64,000 nucleotides of DNA from Tautonia rosea (GCF_012958305.1 NZ_JABBYO010000007.1:1-64000); one strand, 5' to 3'; positions 47,366 through 55,488 are shown, counted from the stretch's first letter. Numbers and translations are program-made. Notes: generated from the sequence alone by a model not told the origin.

Positions 47366-49588
47366 TCATTGCTCCTTGGGACGGACGGTCAAGATGATCG
47401 GGTTCGACGGCTCACTCAGGTTCGCCTCCATCGTCGCTTCAGGATTGCGCGGGTCGGGCACGGTCGCCTTCCCCCCGGCGCGAAGGAAAATCGTATAAAC
47501 ACCCGGCTCCACGTTCTCGGCCACCGTTACCGGCACCGCGACCGCGTCCTTCTCCGCCTCGATCTTGGTATTTGCGATCGCCAGATTATTCGGCAAGGCG
47601 TCGGGAGTGATCGGAAACTCCCCTTGCACCCCCTCGCTCCGGGAGATCCGTGCCGTCAGCTCGAACGACCCGCCCTGCGGCACCGTCACCGCGTTCGGAA
47701 CCACCGAGAGCCGGGTCGCCGCCTCGGGACGCAAGGCCATCACCAGCCCTCGCGTCACCCGAGCCGGGGTCGGGGCATTCCCCCCCGGAGGAGGCCGGGT
47801 AATCGTCCCCGCCACTGCCACGCGAGGCGGTTCGTCCACCGGTTCGCCGTCGGCTCCCAGCCGACGCCCTACCAGCCGAACAGTTCCCAGCTTCGGCGGC
47901 GCTCCGGCCGACGCACTGAAGATCATCGGCGCTTGGACCTGATTCGCCGCAATCACCACCGGATCGCTCGACACCCCCGCCGGCAACCCCTCCGCCTCGA
48001 CCCGGATCGGACCGGCCATCCCATCAAATCGATGCGCCAGCACATAGGCCACCGATCGCCCCCCGCTCCATAGCGTCAACCCCTCCGGATTCCCCGGATC
48101 GTTCGGCGCCACAAACAACCGATAATCCGGCTGCTGCGGACGCACGACCAGCCGATACACGGCCGTCGGGTCCACCTCCCGAGCGTTGTACAGGTCGCCG
48201 ACGGTGATCACATACGTCCCGTCTTCCGGCGCCTCGAACCGCACCACCGGGTCGACCGTCCCCGTGCCGAAGCGGTTGCCCGTGCCGGGGTCCCCCTGGT
48301 CATCCCCCTCAAGAATGTCCCGAAGCGAGCCGTCGCCCATGACCCGCTGCACCAGCAAGGTCGCATCCACAGGCGACCCGATCCGATCGGCCCAAACCTC
48401 GATCATCCAGACCTGACCCTTCGTCGCCTCGAACCGGTACACGTCCTCGTCGTCCACCTCCCGGAAGTCACCCGAAAGGTCGATCGGCGGCGCAATCACC
48501 ATCGGATCGTCATGGTCGCTCGGACCCTCCTCGACCACCACCGGACCCATCGCCTCGGCCAGAAACACCGGATCGGCCGCTCCTCGATCGGTCTCATGAA
48601 CATGCCAGAACCCCGCGGTTCCCCCTCCCGGACTGGCGTCCAGACCAACGCCGGGGCGATCAGGGTCGATCTGCAACTCCGGCGGCACCGTCACCGACAC
48701 GGTCAGGCGTTCCAGCGATTGCCCATCCGGCAACACGGTCCCCGACGGCTCCCCTCCCAGGTTCCGGCCAAGCAACGTGACCTCCACCGTCGCTCCCGCA
48801 TCCACCGCGCTCGGCACGACGGCATCGACGTGCGGCCCCTCATGCACCGTCAAGCGATACACATGCTGCGGTGATCCTGCGTAAATCACATCCCGCACCT
48901 CGACCCGATACGTCCCATCCCCTGGCAAGACCGTGTCGATCAGCGGATCGCGCCCGACCGTCCCGTGCCCGTACGCCAGCTCCCGCCCCTCGGCGTCGTA
49001 CAGCCGGACCTCTCCATCCAGGCGGCTGTCGATCCGCACCGCGGCCAGATCAATCAGCACCCGTTGATCCGCCTTCCCTTCGAAGGCGAACCAGTCCACA
49101 TCCGTCGCCCCGTCGATCTGACCGTTGACCACCTGACCAACCGTCATCCCCCCCGCCTCGGCCGGCCCGTTGTTCGGCTCCTGCTCGATCCCCTCAGGCC
49201 GCTGCCCCACCACAAACGCCTTCGGGTTGCTCACCCCCAACGGGCCGACCACCCTCACATCGTGCAAGCCCAGCGGCACCTCAGGACCGATCGTCACCCG
49301 GAACCTCGGTGGCGAAGCATCCCCCTCAACCCGCTCCGTGGTGATCCCCGGATGATCGAACCAGAGCCCCGAGGCCGACTCCATCTCCGCCCCCCCCAGA
49401 CGCACCTCCACCGCCTCGCCCCGCGTCCCTCCCGGCGGAAACACGACATCGAGCCGATGCTTCGGCATCTGCCCCTCGACCGACGATACCCCCAGCCCCA
49501 GCCCGATCCCTGCCGCGAGCATCATCGGCGCAAGCCACCGCAATCGTCTGGACCCGTGCTCGGGCCCCTTCGGGCAGGATCGGCTCAT
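47366..49588 (-). CDS. Secreted pre-peptidase C-terminal (PPC) domain protein
   Basis: 740 residues from the ATG at 49586-49588. Signal peptide RWLAPMMLAAGIGLGLGVSSVEG. An immunoglobulin-like start (FPPGGTRGEAVEVRLGGAEM) is followed by PPC-type beta domains: EQEPNNGPAEA...VNGQIDGATDVDWFAFEGKADQ and a second DEDVYRFEATKGQVWMIEVWADRIGSPVD, each ending in YRLTV/YRLVV. No protease domain is present. PPC domains bind surfaces or substrates. It is upstream of, and in the same direction as, the cytochrome-WD40 gene (181 bp apart), suggesting a joint role at the envelope. A longer ORF to 49777 lacks a signal at its start. Confidence 0.85.
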   Translation of the reverse strand: MSRSCPKGPEHGSRRLRWLAPMMLAAGIGLGLGVSSVEGQMPKHRLDVVFPPGGTRGEAVEVRLGGAEMESASGLWFDHPGITTERVEGDASPPRFRVTIGPEVPLGLHDVRVVGPLGVSNPKAFVVGQRPEGIEQEPNNGPAEAGGMTVGQVVNGQIDGATDVDWFAFEGKADQRVLIDLAAVRIDSRLDGEVRLYDAEGRELAYGHGTVGRDPLIDTVLPGDGTYRVEVRDVIYAGSPQHVYRLTVHEGPHVDAVVPSAVDAGATVEVTLLGRNLGGEPSGTVLPDGQSLERLTVSVTVPPELQIDPDRPGVGLDASPGGGTAGFWHVHETDRGAADPVFLAEAMGPVVVEEGPSDHDDPMVIAPPIDLSGDFREVDDEDVYRFEATKGQVWMIEVWADRIGSPVDATLLVQRVMGDGSLRDILEGDDQGDPGTGNRFGTGTVDPVVRFEAPEDGTYVITVGDLYNAREVDPTAVYRLVVRPQQPDYRLFVAPNDPGNPEGLTLWSGGRSVAYVLAHRFDGMAGPIRVEAEGLPAGVSSDPVVIAANQVQAPMIFSASAGAPPKLGTVRLVGRRLGADGEPVDEPPRVAVAGTITRPPPGGNAPTPARVTRGLVMALRPEAATRLSVVPNAVTVPQGGSFELTARISRSEGVQGEFPITPDALPNNLAIANTKIEAEKDAVAVPVTVAENVEPGVYTIFLRAGGKATVPDPRNPEATMEANLSEPSNPIILTVRPKEQ

Positions 49589-49801
49589 CTGGTCAACTCC
49601 GGCGTGAGGAACGCAAGGCGGGCGCATCGTCCGGGCAAAGCCATCGCAAGCAGGCGGGCGAATCGCCCGGCTCCGGGCCTCCTCGACGCCCGATCCCCGG
49701 CCAATTCGTTCTTCCATCATAAATCCAACACCCTCCCGATGGCACCCCCTCGCCCCGCTCCACCCTCCTCGGCTCACCGGGCCCGCCCCTCCGGTCCCTC
49801 G

Positions 49802-49830
49802 TTGAGCCTCACCGGCCTTGACCGTAGACT
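49802..49830 (+). promoter_or_regulatory. Putative promoter of the enolase-superfamily gene
   Basis: TTGAGC (49802-49807), 17-bp spacer, TAGACT (49825-49830). Leader of about 80 bases before ATG 49916. Confidence 0.55.
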
Positions 49831-49915
49831 ACCCCTGTTTGACACCTGTTGGAGAACCCGGCCGCCTCTCCCCGGCCCCCTTTTTTTTGAGCTTCCGCCG
49901 ACCGAGGACCTTCCC

Positions 49916-51310
49916 ATGCCCCGATCCTCAACCAATCCCGCCGGCCTCCTCGACCGCCGCCGCTTCCTCGGCGCCTCCGGCCTGGCGCTGGCGGCCACGC
50001 TTGCCGGCACTGGACCGCGGGCCTGGGCCCGTTCCCGGGCGAAGGGGACCGACTTCCGGGTCGAGAAGGTCGACCGCACCACCGTCCGCATCCCGTTTCG
50101 CGAGACCCCCGGCCGCGCCCTCGCCCGCGAGATCCCCCACTGGGACCACTTCGAGATCGTCGAGGTCACGCTCGGCTCCGGCCACGTCGGCTTCGGCGAG
50201 TCGATGCTCTACTACTCCTGGGGCGTCACCGGAGACGACGACGCCGCCCGGGTGCTCGGCAAGAATGCCGCCTCGTTGATGTGGGACGACTCCCTCGGCT
50301 CCGGCCTGCAACAGGCCCTCTTCGACGCCGTCGCCCGAGGGCTCGACGTCCCCTTGCACCGATTGCTCGGCGAGCAGGTCCACGACACCACCCCCGTCTC
50401 CTGGTGGAACATCGACATCCCCCCCGCCGACTGGGTCAGCGAGTGCCAGGAGGCCTACGCCCAGGGCTACCGCGCGATGAAGACCAAGGGCCGCCCCTGG
50501 TTCGACATCTGGGCCTGCGCCGACGCGGTCCGCGACACCATCCCCACCGACTTCAAGATCGGCGTCGACTTCAACGACACCCTCCTCACCGCCGAACAGG
50601 GCATCCCAATCCTCAAGGACCTGGAGCAGACCCCCCAGATCGGCATCTTCGAGACCCCCATCCCCCAGTCCGACGTCGAGGGGAACGTCCGAATCCGCAA
50701 CGAGATCGAGATCCCGATCGCCCTGCACTACGGCACCCCCCGGCCTGCCGTCGTCATCAAGCGAGACGTCTGCGACGGCTTCGTCGCTGGCGGCGGGGCC
50801 AGCCGCTTGATCGACACCAACGCCGTGGCTGCCACCGCCGGACTCCCCTTCTGGCTCCAGCTCGTCGGCTCCGACATCACCGCCGCCTGGTCACTGCACT
50901 GCGGCGCCGTGCTCAGCAACGCCACCTGGCCGGCGGTCAACTGCCACCAGCTCTTCGCCGCCCGGCTCTTGACCAATCCGATCCTCCTCACCGAAGGCTA
51001 CGCCCCCATCCCCACCGGCCCCGGCCTCGGCTTCGAACTCGACCGCGACGCCCTCGACCGATACCGGATCGAGAAGCCCGCCGAACGTCCCGACCCCCCC
51101 CGCCTGATCGAGACCACCTGGCCCGACGGCCGACGCCTCTACACCGCCAACACCGGCCGCGTCAACTTCATGCTCTCCGCCGCCAACGCCGGCCAGATCC
51201 CCTACTTCGAGCGCGGCGTCGATTCCCGCCTCCTCCCCGACGACGGCTCCGACGCCTGGCGCACCCGCTACAACCGCGCCCGATCCGACGGGCCCTTCCT
51301 CGAACGCTGA
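49916..51310 (+). CDS. Tat-exported enolase-superfamily (mandelate racemase/muconate lactonizing-like) protein
   Basis: 464 residues from ATG 49916, agga upstream. Twin-arginine signal LLDRRRFLGASGLALAATLAG. The mature part has the capping domain (TTVRIPFRETPGRALAREIPHWDHFEIVEVTLGSGHVGFGES) and the barrel: KxK as AMKTKG, first metal ligand Asp in IGVDFND, second Glu in IFETPI. At the third ligand position, where Glu or Asp is usual, the sequence reads IALHYGTP, so His may replace it. Such secreted versions are frequent in planctomycetes and their reaction (racemase, dehydratase or none) is unknown. Confidence 0.85.
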   Translation: MPRSSTNPAGLLDRRRFLGASGLALAATLAGTGPRAWARSRAKGTDFRVEKVDRTTVRIPFRETPGRALAREIPHWDHFEIVEVTLGSGHVGFGESMLYYSWGVTGDDDAARVLGKNAASLMWDDSLGSGLQQALFDAVARGLDVPLHRLLGEQVHDTTPVSWWNIDIPPADWVSECQEAYAQGYRAMKTKGRPWFDIWACADAVRDTIPTDFKIGVDFNDTLLTAEQGIPILKDLEQTPQIGIFETPIPQSDVEGNVRIRNEIEIPIALHYGTPRPAVVIKRDVCDGFVAGGGASRLIDTNAVAATAGLPFWLQLVGSDITAAWSLHCGAVLSNATWPAVNCHQLFAARLLTNPILLTEGYAPIPTGPGLGFELDRDALDRYRIEKPAERPDPPRLIETTWPDGRRLYTANTGRVNFMLSAANAGQIPYFERGVDSRLLPDDGSDAWRTRYNRARSDGPFLER

Positions 51311-51614
51311 CCCCTCCGCCTCGCCATCGGCCCTCCCCCGGGACGATCCGACGTGAGGCCGGGGCAAAGGCTCCGCCGCGCCCCGGCCTCGGAGGCTGTC
51401 TCACCCTGGGCCCGCTGCGCCTTGCCCCGGCCACCCGACGCCACGCGAGTCGTCTCCTCCGCCCCGTGACTGGGTCGCCTCCTGACCAGCAACGATGGCT
51501 CATGGATGCCGTCGATCCCGAGCGTTATGATCCGAGTCGGAGCGAGCCGCCCGCACGTCCGGGCCGGACTTCACGAGACCCACACGCGATACGGACACCG
51601 TTGACGGAAGCCAG
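51311..51614. other. Intergenic region before marC
   Basis: 304 bp. A -10-like TATGAT is at 51526-51531 with a weak -35 (TGGATG, 51503-51508). Nothing else seen. Confidence 0.4.
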
Positions 51615-52226
51615 ATGATCGATTTTGCCAGGTCCACCATCCTCCTGCTCTTACTCCTCAACCCATTCCTTGTAATTGTATATCTGACAGAGATCGTTCA
51701 TAAGCTAAACAAACAGGTGTTCTGTCGTGTCCTGATTCGGGCGGGATTGATCGCCGGGATCGTCTTCTGCGGATTTGCCATGATGGGAGACGCCATCTTC
51801 GGCGATCTCTTGCAGGTGGAATTCGCGTCCTTTCAGATCTTTGGCGGGATCGTCATCCTCCTCATCGGCCTCCAGTTCGTCTTCCGCGGGCCGACGGCCA
51901 TCGAACTCCTCAGGGGCGAACCCGAGCACCTCGCAGGAGCCGTCGCCATGCCCGTGCTCATCGGGCCGGGGACCATCAGTGCGAGCGTCGTCATCGGCAA
52001 GCGGCTCGATCCCCTCCCCGCCTGCGCCGCGATCTGGATCGCCGTCGTGACCTGCCTCAGCACGATGGCGCTGCTCAAGGTCCTGCACGACTACGTCCGT
52101 CCGCACCGCGAGTCGCTCATCCGGAGATACATCGAGATCGCCGGACGCATCACCGCCCTCTACCTGGGGACGGTCGCCGTTGAGATGATCATGAAGGGCG
52201 CCCGCACCTGGACCGCGAACTTCTGA
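51615..52226 (+). CDS. MarC family integral membrane protein
   Basis: 203 residues. Six hydrophobic segments in the MarC order: ILLLLLLNPFLVIVYLTEIV, FCRVLIRAGLIAGIVFCGFAMMGD, FQIFGGIVILLIGLQFVF, AVAMPVLIGPGTISASVVIG, AIWIAVVTCLSTMALLKVL, and ITALYLGTVAVEMIMKGA. The AMPVLIGPGTIS motif is diagnostic of the family (MarC/YchE/YhgN). These inner-membrane proteins are candidate amino acid or small-molecule transporters; function is poorly known and unrelated to multidrug resistance in tests. Stands alone. Confidence 0.9.
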   Translation: MIDFARSTILLLLLLNPFLVIVYLTEIVHKLNKQVFCRVLIRAGLIAGIVFCGFAMMGDAIFGDLLQVEFASFQIFGGIVILLIGLQFVFRGPTAIELLRGEPEHLAGAVAMPVLIGPGTISASVVIGKRLDPLPACAAIWIAVVTCLSTMALLKVLHDYVRPHRESLIRRYIEIAGRITALYLGTVAVEMIMKGARTWTANF

Positions 52227-52235
52227 GAGTTCGAG

Positions 52236-52314
52236 TCGGGTGCGTCGAGTCCGCGAAGACGCACCAGCGAAACCGGATCGGTGCGTCTTCGCAGACTCGA
52301 CGCGTCCTACGGGA
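52236..52314. repeat. Long inverted repeat between convergent genes, family 3
   Basis: TGCGTCGAGTCCGCGAAGACGCAC on the left faces GTGCGTCTTCGCAGACTCGACGC on the right with a ~16-base spacer (CAGCGAAACCGGATCG); each half also holds its own smaller palindrome (GTGCGTCTTCGC). It may act as a terminator for marC and the convergent gene, or be a dispersed repeat. Confidence 0.7.
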
Positions 52315-52330
52315 CTACGGGACTCCGCGC

Positions 52331-52876
52331 TCAGCGCACCACGAAGCGAGCCGCTCCCATGCAACCGGTGTAGTCGCGCTGGAAATGCTTGGCAAACTCC
52401 TCGCCGGACACGCGATCGAGTTGCCGATCCGCCCTGACGCGGAACACGAACACCTTCGCCCGATACGTCCCGGGCGGAAAATTCATCGGAAACTCCTCGT
52501 CGAACGGCGGCTTGAAGGATTCCCCCGGCACGACATGAAACGGCTGATGGTCATAGACCTGGAACAGCCCCACCTTCCCGCCGGAGTCGACGACCTGCAA
52601 GGCCCATGCATAAACGTTGTCCGGCCTCTGATCGCTCAGCTCTGCCTCGGCGTGGACGGTGACGACCCCCCGCTCAAACTCCGCGTCGACACGCTTCATG
52701 GTCCCGGACGAGATCTCCACCAGCACCGGAAGGCCCCGGGCCTCGCCCGCATCGGCCGTCCTCGTCGCCGCCCCCGCCGGCTTCGGGGCCAATCCGAACT
52801 GGATTCCGAGGATCACGCACGCGCCCAGCACCGCGGGAATCGCGCACTTCAGGGTCATCTTGGCCGTGTTCGTCAT
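52331..52876 (-). CDS. Small exported protein of unknown function
   Basis: 181 residues from the ATG at 52874-52876, ggagaga upstream. A signal or anchor segment (MTLKCAIPAVLGACVILGIQFGLAPKPAGA) is followed by a beta-rich domain (VVTVHAEAELSDQRPDNVYAWALQVVDSGGKVGLFQVYDHQPFHVVPG, FPPGTYRAKVFVFRV). One C-terminal Cys. No known family. Monocistronic. Confidence 0.7.
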   Translation of the reverse strand: MTNTAKMTLKCAIPAVLGACVILGIQFGLAPKPAGAATRTADAGEARGLPVLVEISSGTMKRVDAEFERGVVTVHAEAELSDQRPDNVYAWALQVVDSGGKVGLFQVYDHQPFHVVPGESFKPPFDEEFPMNFPPGTYRAKVFVFRVRADRQLDRVSGEEFAKHFQRDYTGCMGAARFVVR

Positions 52877-52983
52877 TTCATCTCTCCGAGAAAAATGGGC
52901 TCGGGATCGGGGAAGCTCCCCGAAAGGAGCCCGTGGACGTGCTCCCTCATCCGTCCGATCGCACATTAGAAAACGAGTTTAAA

Positions 52984-53370
52984 TCAAAGGAAGACATGCG
53001 AAAACTCTTTCGACGATGACCTGGTCGCGTCAATGCAATCCGTGAGGTCGTCGGAAACAATCACGGTGGCCTTCCAGGTCGGTCCCATGTACAGGTGATA
53101 TGTCTCTTCGGAATCGTATTGGTTCAACGATCCGCAATCCTTGACCCCTGGACTCTTCCCCGCCTTGCCCGTGTCAGGCAGCCACAGCTGAAGCGCATGG
53201 CTCCAATGCTCGATGGTTCTGCGGACACAGAGTGCACAATTCGAGACATCAACGTCAGTGCAGTTAAAAATGACTTCGTTGGTCACTTCTGCGTCGAAAT
53301 CGCCGGTCACGGCTCGAATTTCGTCAATTAGACGGCTGGTATTCTGAGATCGATCTCCGTCGGCGTGCAC
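52984..53370 (-). CDS. Hypothetical protein, apparent 3' part of an interrupted gene
   Basis: 128 residues if started at GTG 53368-53370. The frame continues directly from an upstream segment (53374-53514) and is separated from it only by a TGA at 53374-53376 and one codon, so the two probably were one gene of ~177 codons. The sequence has five Cys (NCTDVDVSNCALC, KDCGSL, TDCIDA) and a beta-rich C-terminus (ETYHLYMGPTWKATVIVSDDLTD). No family recognised. Lower GC than neighbours and atypical codons suggest recent acquisition. Confidence 0.5.
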   Translation of the reverse strand: MHADGDRSQNTSRLIDEIRAVTGDFDAEVTNEVIFNCTDVDVSNCALCVRRTIEHWSHALQLWLPDTGKAGKSPGVKDCGSLNQYDSEETYHLYMGPTWKATVIVSDDLTDCIDATRSSSKEFSHVFL

Positions 53371-53373
53371 GCG

Positions 53374-53514
53374 TCATCGAGATTCCGCGACAATGCCGGA
53401 TACGGCGTGAACGTCGCCGCGAGAAAGACCGTCGCCGTAGCCACCGCTGCCATTGAATAGCAAGACTATCGGGTCATGGAGATTCTCCGAATTAATCTCT
53501 TCTGCAATTGTCAT
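53374..53514 (-). pseudogene. 5' fragment of the interrupted gene
   Basis: 46 codons from the ATG at 53512-53514 (MTIAEEINSENLHDPIVLLF, then a glycine-rich GSGGYGDG) to TGA 53374-53376, in frame with 52984-53370. No Shine-Dalgarno. Either a nonsense mutation, a sequencing error, or a genuine very short ORF. Confidence 0.4.
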
Positions 53515-53597
53515 GGGGGGTATCTCTGTGTATCTCGTCCGGCTGAGTCTGTCAATGAGAAAAATACGTATTTCAGATTGTGCAATCAAACGGCCCC

Positions 53598-53625
53598 GGC
53601 CACCCGTCGTCTCACTCGGGTGGCC
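53598..53625. repeat. Short palindrome in the low-GC island
   Basis: GGCCACCCG (53598-53606) faces CGGGTGGCC (53617-53625), 10-base loop, followed by TTGCTCGCAAGC. It resembles the family 2 core (GGTGGCC, TTGCTCG) in degenerate form. Confidence 0.5.
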
Positions 53626-53723
53626 TCCCTTGCTCGCAAGCTGAGTGCAGAGTGACGCCCCGACGGCGACTGCCCTTGCCTTACTTCGGAGCTTGGTTGC
53701 TCGTTTTCCCAAAGTCAGTGATC

Positions 53724-53752
53724 TTGACGCGTTCCGGGCCGCACGATACATT
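53724..53752 (+). promoter_or_regulatory. Strong-looking promoter in the low-GC island
   Basis: TTGACG (53724-53729), 17-bp spacer, TACATT (53747-53752). Predicted start ~33 bases before ATG 53792. The -35 is the closest to TTGACA found in the window. Confidence 0.55.
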
Positions 53753-53791
53753 GAGTTTAGTTAGGCTTTATTCGCACTGCGGAGATTATTT

Positions 53792-54034
53792 ATGCCTTCC
53801 CCAAATGAGAGCCGGCTAATGGCTAACGGCTGCGACATGCCAATTGAAGTGTTCCAAGATCGGATTGTGGACATTATGGCTGAGATGTTCCGAAGCTGGT
53901 CGATCGATGAGCTTCTTCTCCACCCACGCGACGGGATGGAATACTGCTCCACTGTTCGGCGCACCACAGGGTTTCATGATCTGCCGGACGATTTGATCCT
54001 CCGCATCCTGCTTAATCGGAGAAAGAGTCCCTAA
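53792..54034 (+). CDS. Small protein of unknown function
   Basis: 80 residues (MPSPNESRLMANGCDMPIEV, then VFQDRIVDIMAEMFRSWSIDELLLHPRDGMEYC). Mostly helical, acidic and basic residues balanced, no membrane segment. Preceded by a good promoter at 53724-53752. Family not recognised. It sits in the lower-GC, repeat-rich island and may be acquired. Confidence 0.6.
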   Translation: MPSPNESRLMANGCDMPIEVFQDRIVDIMAEMFRSWSIDELLLHPRDGMEYCSTVRRTTGFHDLPDDLILRILLNRRKSP

Positions 54035-54050
54035 TTGGCTTGAACTGGCC

Positions 54051-54217
54051 GGGTGGCACTGGTGGCGTGCCACCAGTGTTCATCAGTGTTGACGCCGCCC
54101 CTGCCTCCCGTCCCTGGCCGACGGAACCAAACCCGGCGTCTCCGATCCCCTCGGCCGACGGGCCTGGGGGCGTGTCCGGCTTGGAATCCTCTGACCTGCT
54201 GAGGCACGGGTGGTCGC
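54051..54217. repeat. Dispersed repeat R, copy R1
   Basis: About 167 bp that align with 55236-55411 at roughly 70% by eye: shared GGGTGGCA start, TGGCCGACGG, TCCGATCCCC, GCCGACG, TCTGA and CTGAGGCAC blocks in order and at equal spacing. The two copies flank the PEP-CTERM gene in direct orientation. Confidence 0.75.
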
Positions 54218-54342
54218 CGCGGGTGTCCCCGATGGCTCGTCAACCGGGGTCGCAGAGCGAAGAGCGGCCCCAGCGAGACGACCCAAGCCTCTTGCGGCTG
54301 CGCCGCCCCGGTTGCTCGCTGGGCACCCGGGACCACCCGCGG
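54217..54342. repeat. MITE-like palindromic repeat, family 2, copy C
   Basis: Perfect 9-bp ends CCGCGGGTG / CACCCGCGG at 54217-54225 and 54334-54342, and the same interior as copy B (GGCTCGTCAACCGGGGTCGC, then GCGGCTGCGCCGCCCCGG). It is joined end to end with R1. Confidence 0.75.
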
Positions 54343-54438
54343 CATGCCACCTGTCCCTTCGATCCTTTTCATGCCGTTGATGATTTTCGGGAACACAGGC
54401 TTGCAATCACAGTTTCATCGACTCTATGTTCCGCTCTA

Positions 54439-54456
54439 GCGTCATAGTGATGACGC
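54439..54456 (+). promoter_or_regulatory. Operator-like palindrome upstream of the PEP-CTERM gene
   Basis: GCGTCAT-AGTG-ATGACGC, 7-bp perfect arms, ending 35 bp before ATG 54492. Confidence 0.45.
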
Positions 54457-54491
54457 ACAACGTAGAAACAATAGCATGTTGGAGTGAATCG

Positions 54492-55211
54492 ATGCATCGA
54501 ACGATGTTATTGCGATTGCTCGCTGTGTTTGCCATGATGGCCATCGCCCCTTCGACTTATGCCTCGCTCTCGATCGAAGGCACGACGGCAGGGACGTTTA
54601 TCAACCCAAGCCCAAGTACCGCAACGACCACCGGCGTCGGTACCAGTTCGTTCACCTGGGGGATCGGGGCGCCCCCTCCCCCGAGCAGCCTCGAATTCAC
54701 GGCAACCCCGTTTGATACCTTCACTGAGTCTGAGTTCAAGGTCGGCACATTGAGGTATTACAACGGAACGATTCAAGGTGGTTCGGGGGCGGACACCGTC
54801 GATCTGAAAATCGACTTGAACTTTACGACACCTCCGGCCGGAACGAAGAGCTTCGAGTTCACCCTTGAACTGATCAACACACCGAACACGGGGAATGCGG
54901 AAGATTCGGCCGACTTCGTGCTCCTCCCAACCCTGTTTCCCACAACGATTTTCACCATCGACGGAATCCCGTACACCCTGAAGTTGCTCGGGTTCCGTAA
55001 TGTCGTTGGGGACGGCTTCCTCGAATCCGACAGTACTCAGTTCCACGTCCTCGAAAACCGTTCTGCCTCCGCAGAGCTCTGGGGCGTGGTAACGGCGGAT
55101 TTGATTCCCGGGCTTGCCGTTCCCGAGCCGTCGACCTGGGCAATGGGCCTGACCGGCATGGTCCTCAGTCTCGGCTACACGCTGTCGCGGCGCCGACCTG
55201 CCCGCATCTGA
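54492..55211 (+). CDS. PEP-CTERM sorting-domain protein (choice-of-anchor K-like)
   Basis: 239 residues from ATG 54492, ggag eight bases upstream. Signal peptide LLRLLAVFAMMAIAPSTYA. The middle is beta-rich with SSFTWGIG, PSSLEFTATPFD and FKVGTLRYYNGTI in the order of the choice-of-anchor K domain. The C-terminus is a full PEP-CTERM signal: VPEPSTWAMGLTGMVLSLG, then TLSRRR. The PEP motif, membrane helix and Arg cluster are processed by an exosortase (EpsH/XrtA family), releasing or anchoring the protein at the cell surface. No exosortase gene is in this window, so it must be encoded elsewhere. Bounded on both sides by repeat R. Confidence 0.9.
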   Translation: MHRTMLLRLLAVFAMMAIAPSTYASLSIEGTTAGTFINPSPSTATTTGVGTSSFTWGIGAPPPPSSLEFTATPFDTFTESEFKVGTLRYYNGTIQGGSGADTVDLKIDLNFTTPPAGTKSFEFTLELINTPNTGNAEDSADFVLLPTLFPTTIFTIDGIPYTLKLLGFRNVVGDGFLESDSTQFHVLENRSASAELWGVVTADLIPGLAVPEPSTWAMGLTGMVLSLGYTLSRRRPARI

Positions 55212-55235
55212 TAACCTCGTCGACCGCAGGCCGTC

Positions 55236-55411
55236 GGGTGGCATTGATGGCGCGCCCCCGGTGTTCCTCAGCATCGACGGTGCCATTGCCTCTCGTCCTT
55301 GGCCGACGGAAACCAACCGCGCGTTTCCGATCCCCGCAGCCGACGCTCCTCGGCGTCCTGCCCGGCTCGGAAACACCTCCGACCTTCTGAGGCACAGGTG
55401 GAACGCCACCC
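55236..55411. repeat. Dispersed repeat R, copy R2
   Basis: 176 bp aligning with R1 (54051-54217). Its ends are inverted (GGGTGGCATT at left, AACGCCACCC at right), which suggests a MITE-like element of its own. It starts 25 bp after the PEP-CTERM stop. Confidence 0.75.
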
Positions 55412-55488
55412 ATGCCCCCGATTGCGAATGAGTACCACGGGTTCCTTCCTCGGAACTCGGAAGGAGTGCCGTCTCCGCTGCGCGGGTA

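Larger units (their letters stand above)
54035..54491. other. Repeat-filled intergenic region upstream of the PEP-CTERM gene
   Basis: Holds repeat R1 (54051-54217), MITE-like copy C (54217-54342) and an operator-like palindrome (54439-54456), in that order. No gene. Confidence 0.7.

Noticed and set aside
48965-49915. 781-codon extension upstream of the enolase-superfamily gene
   Set aside because: It overlaps the opposite-strand PPC gene; the Tat signal, promoter and ribosome-binding site fix the start at 49,916.
52984-53514. Selenocysteine recoding at the in-frame TGA
   Set aside because: No redox-type context around the codon and no convincing downstream hairpin seen; nonsense mutation is simpler.
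54507-55409. 300-codon minus-strand ORF over the PEP-CTERM gene
   Set aside because: No protein-like features; the plus strand has signal peptide and PEP-CTERM signal.
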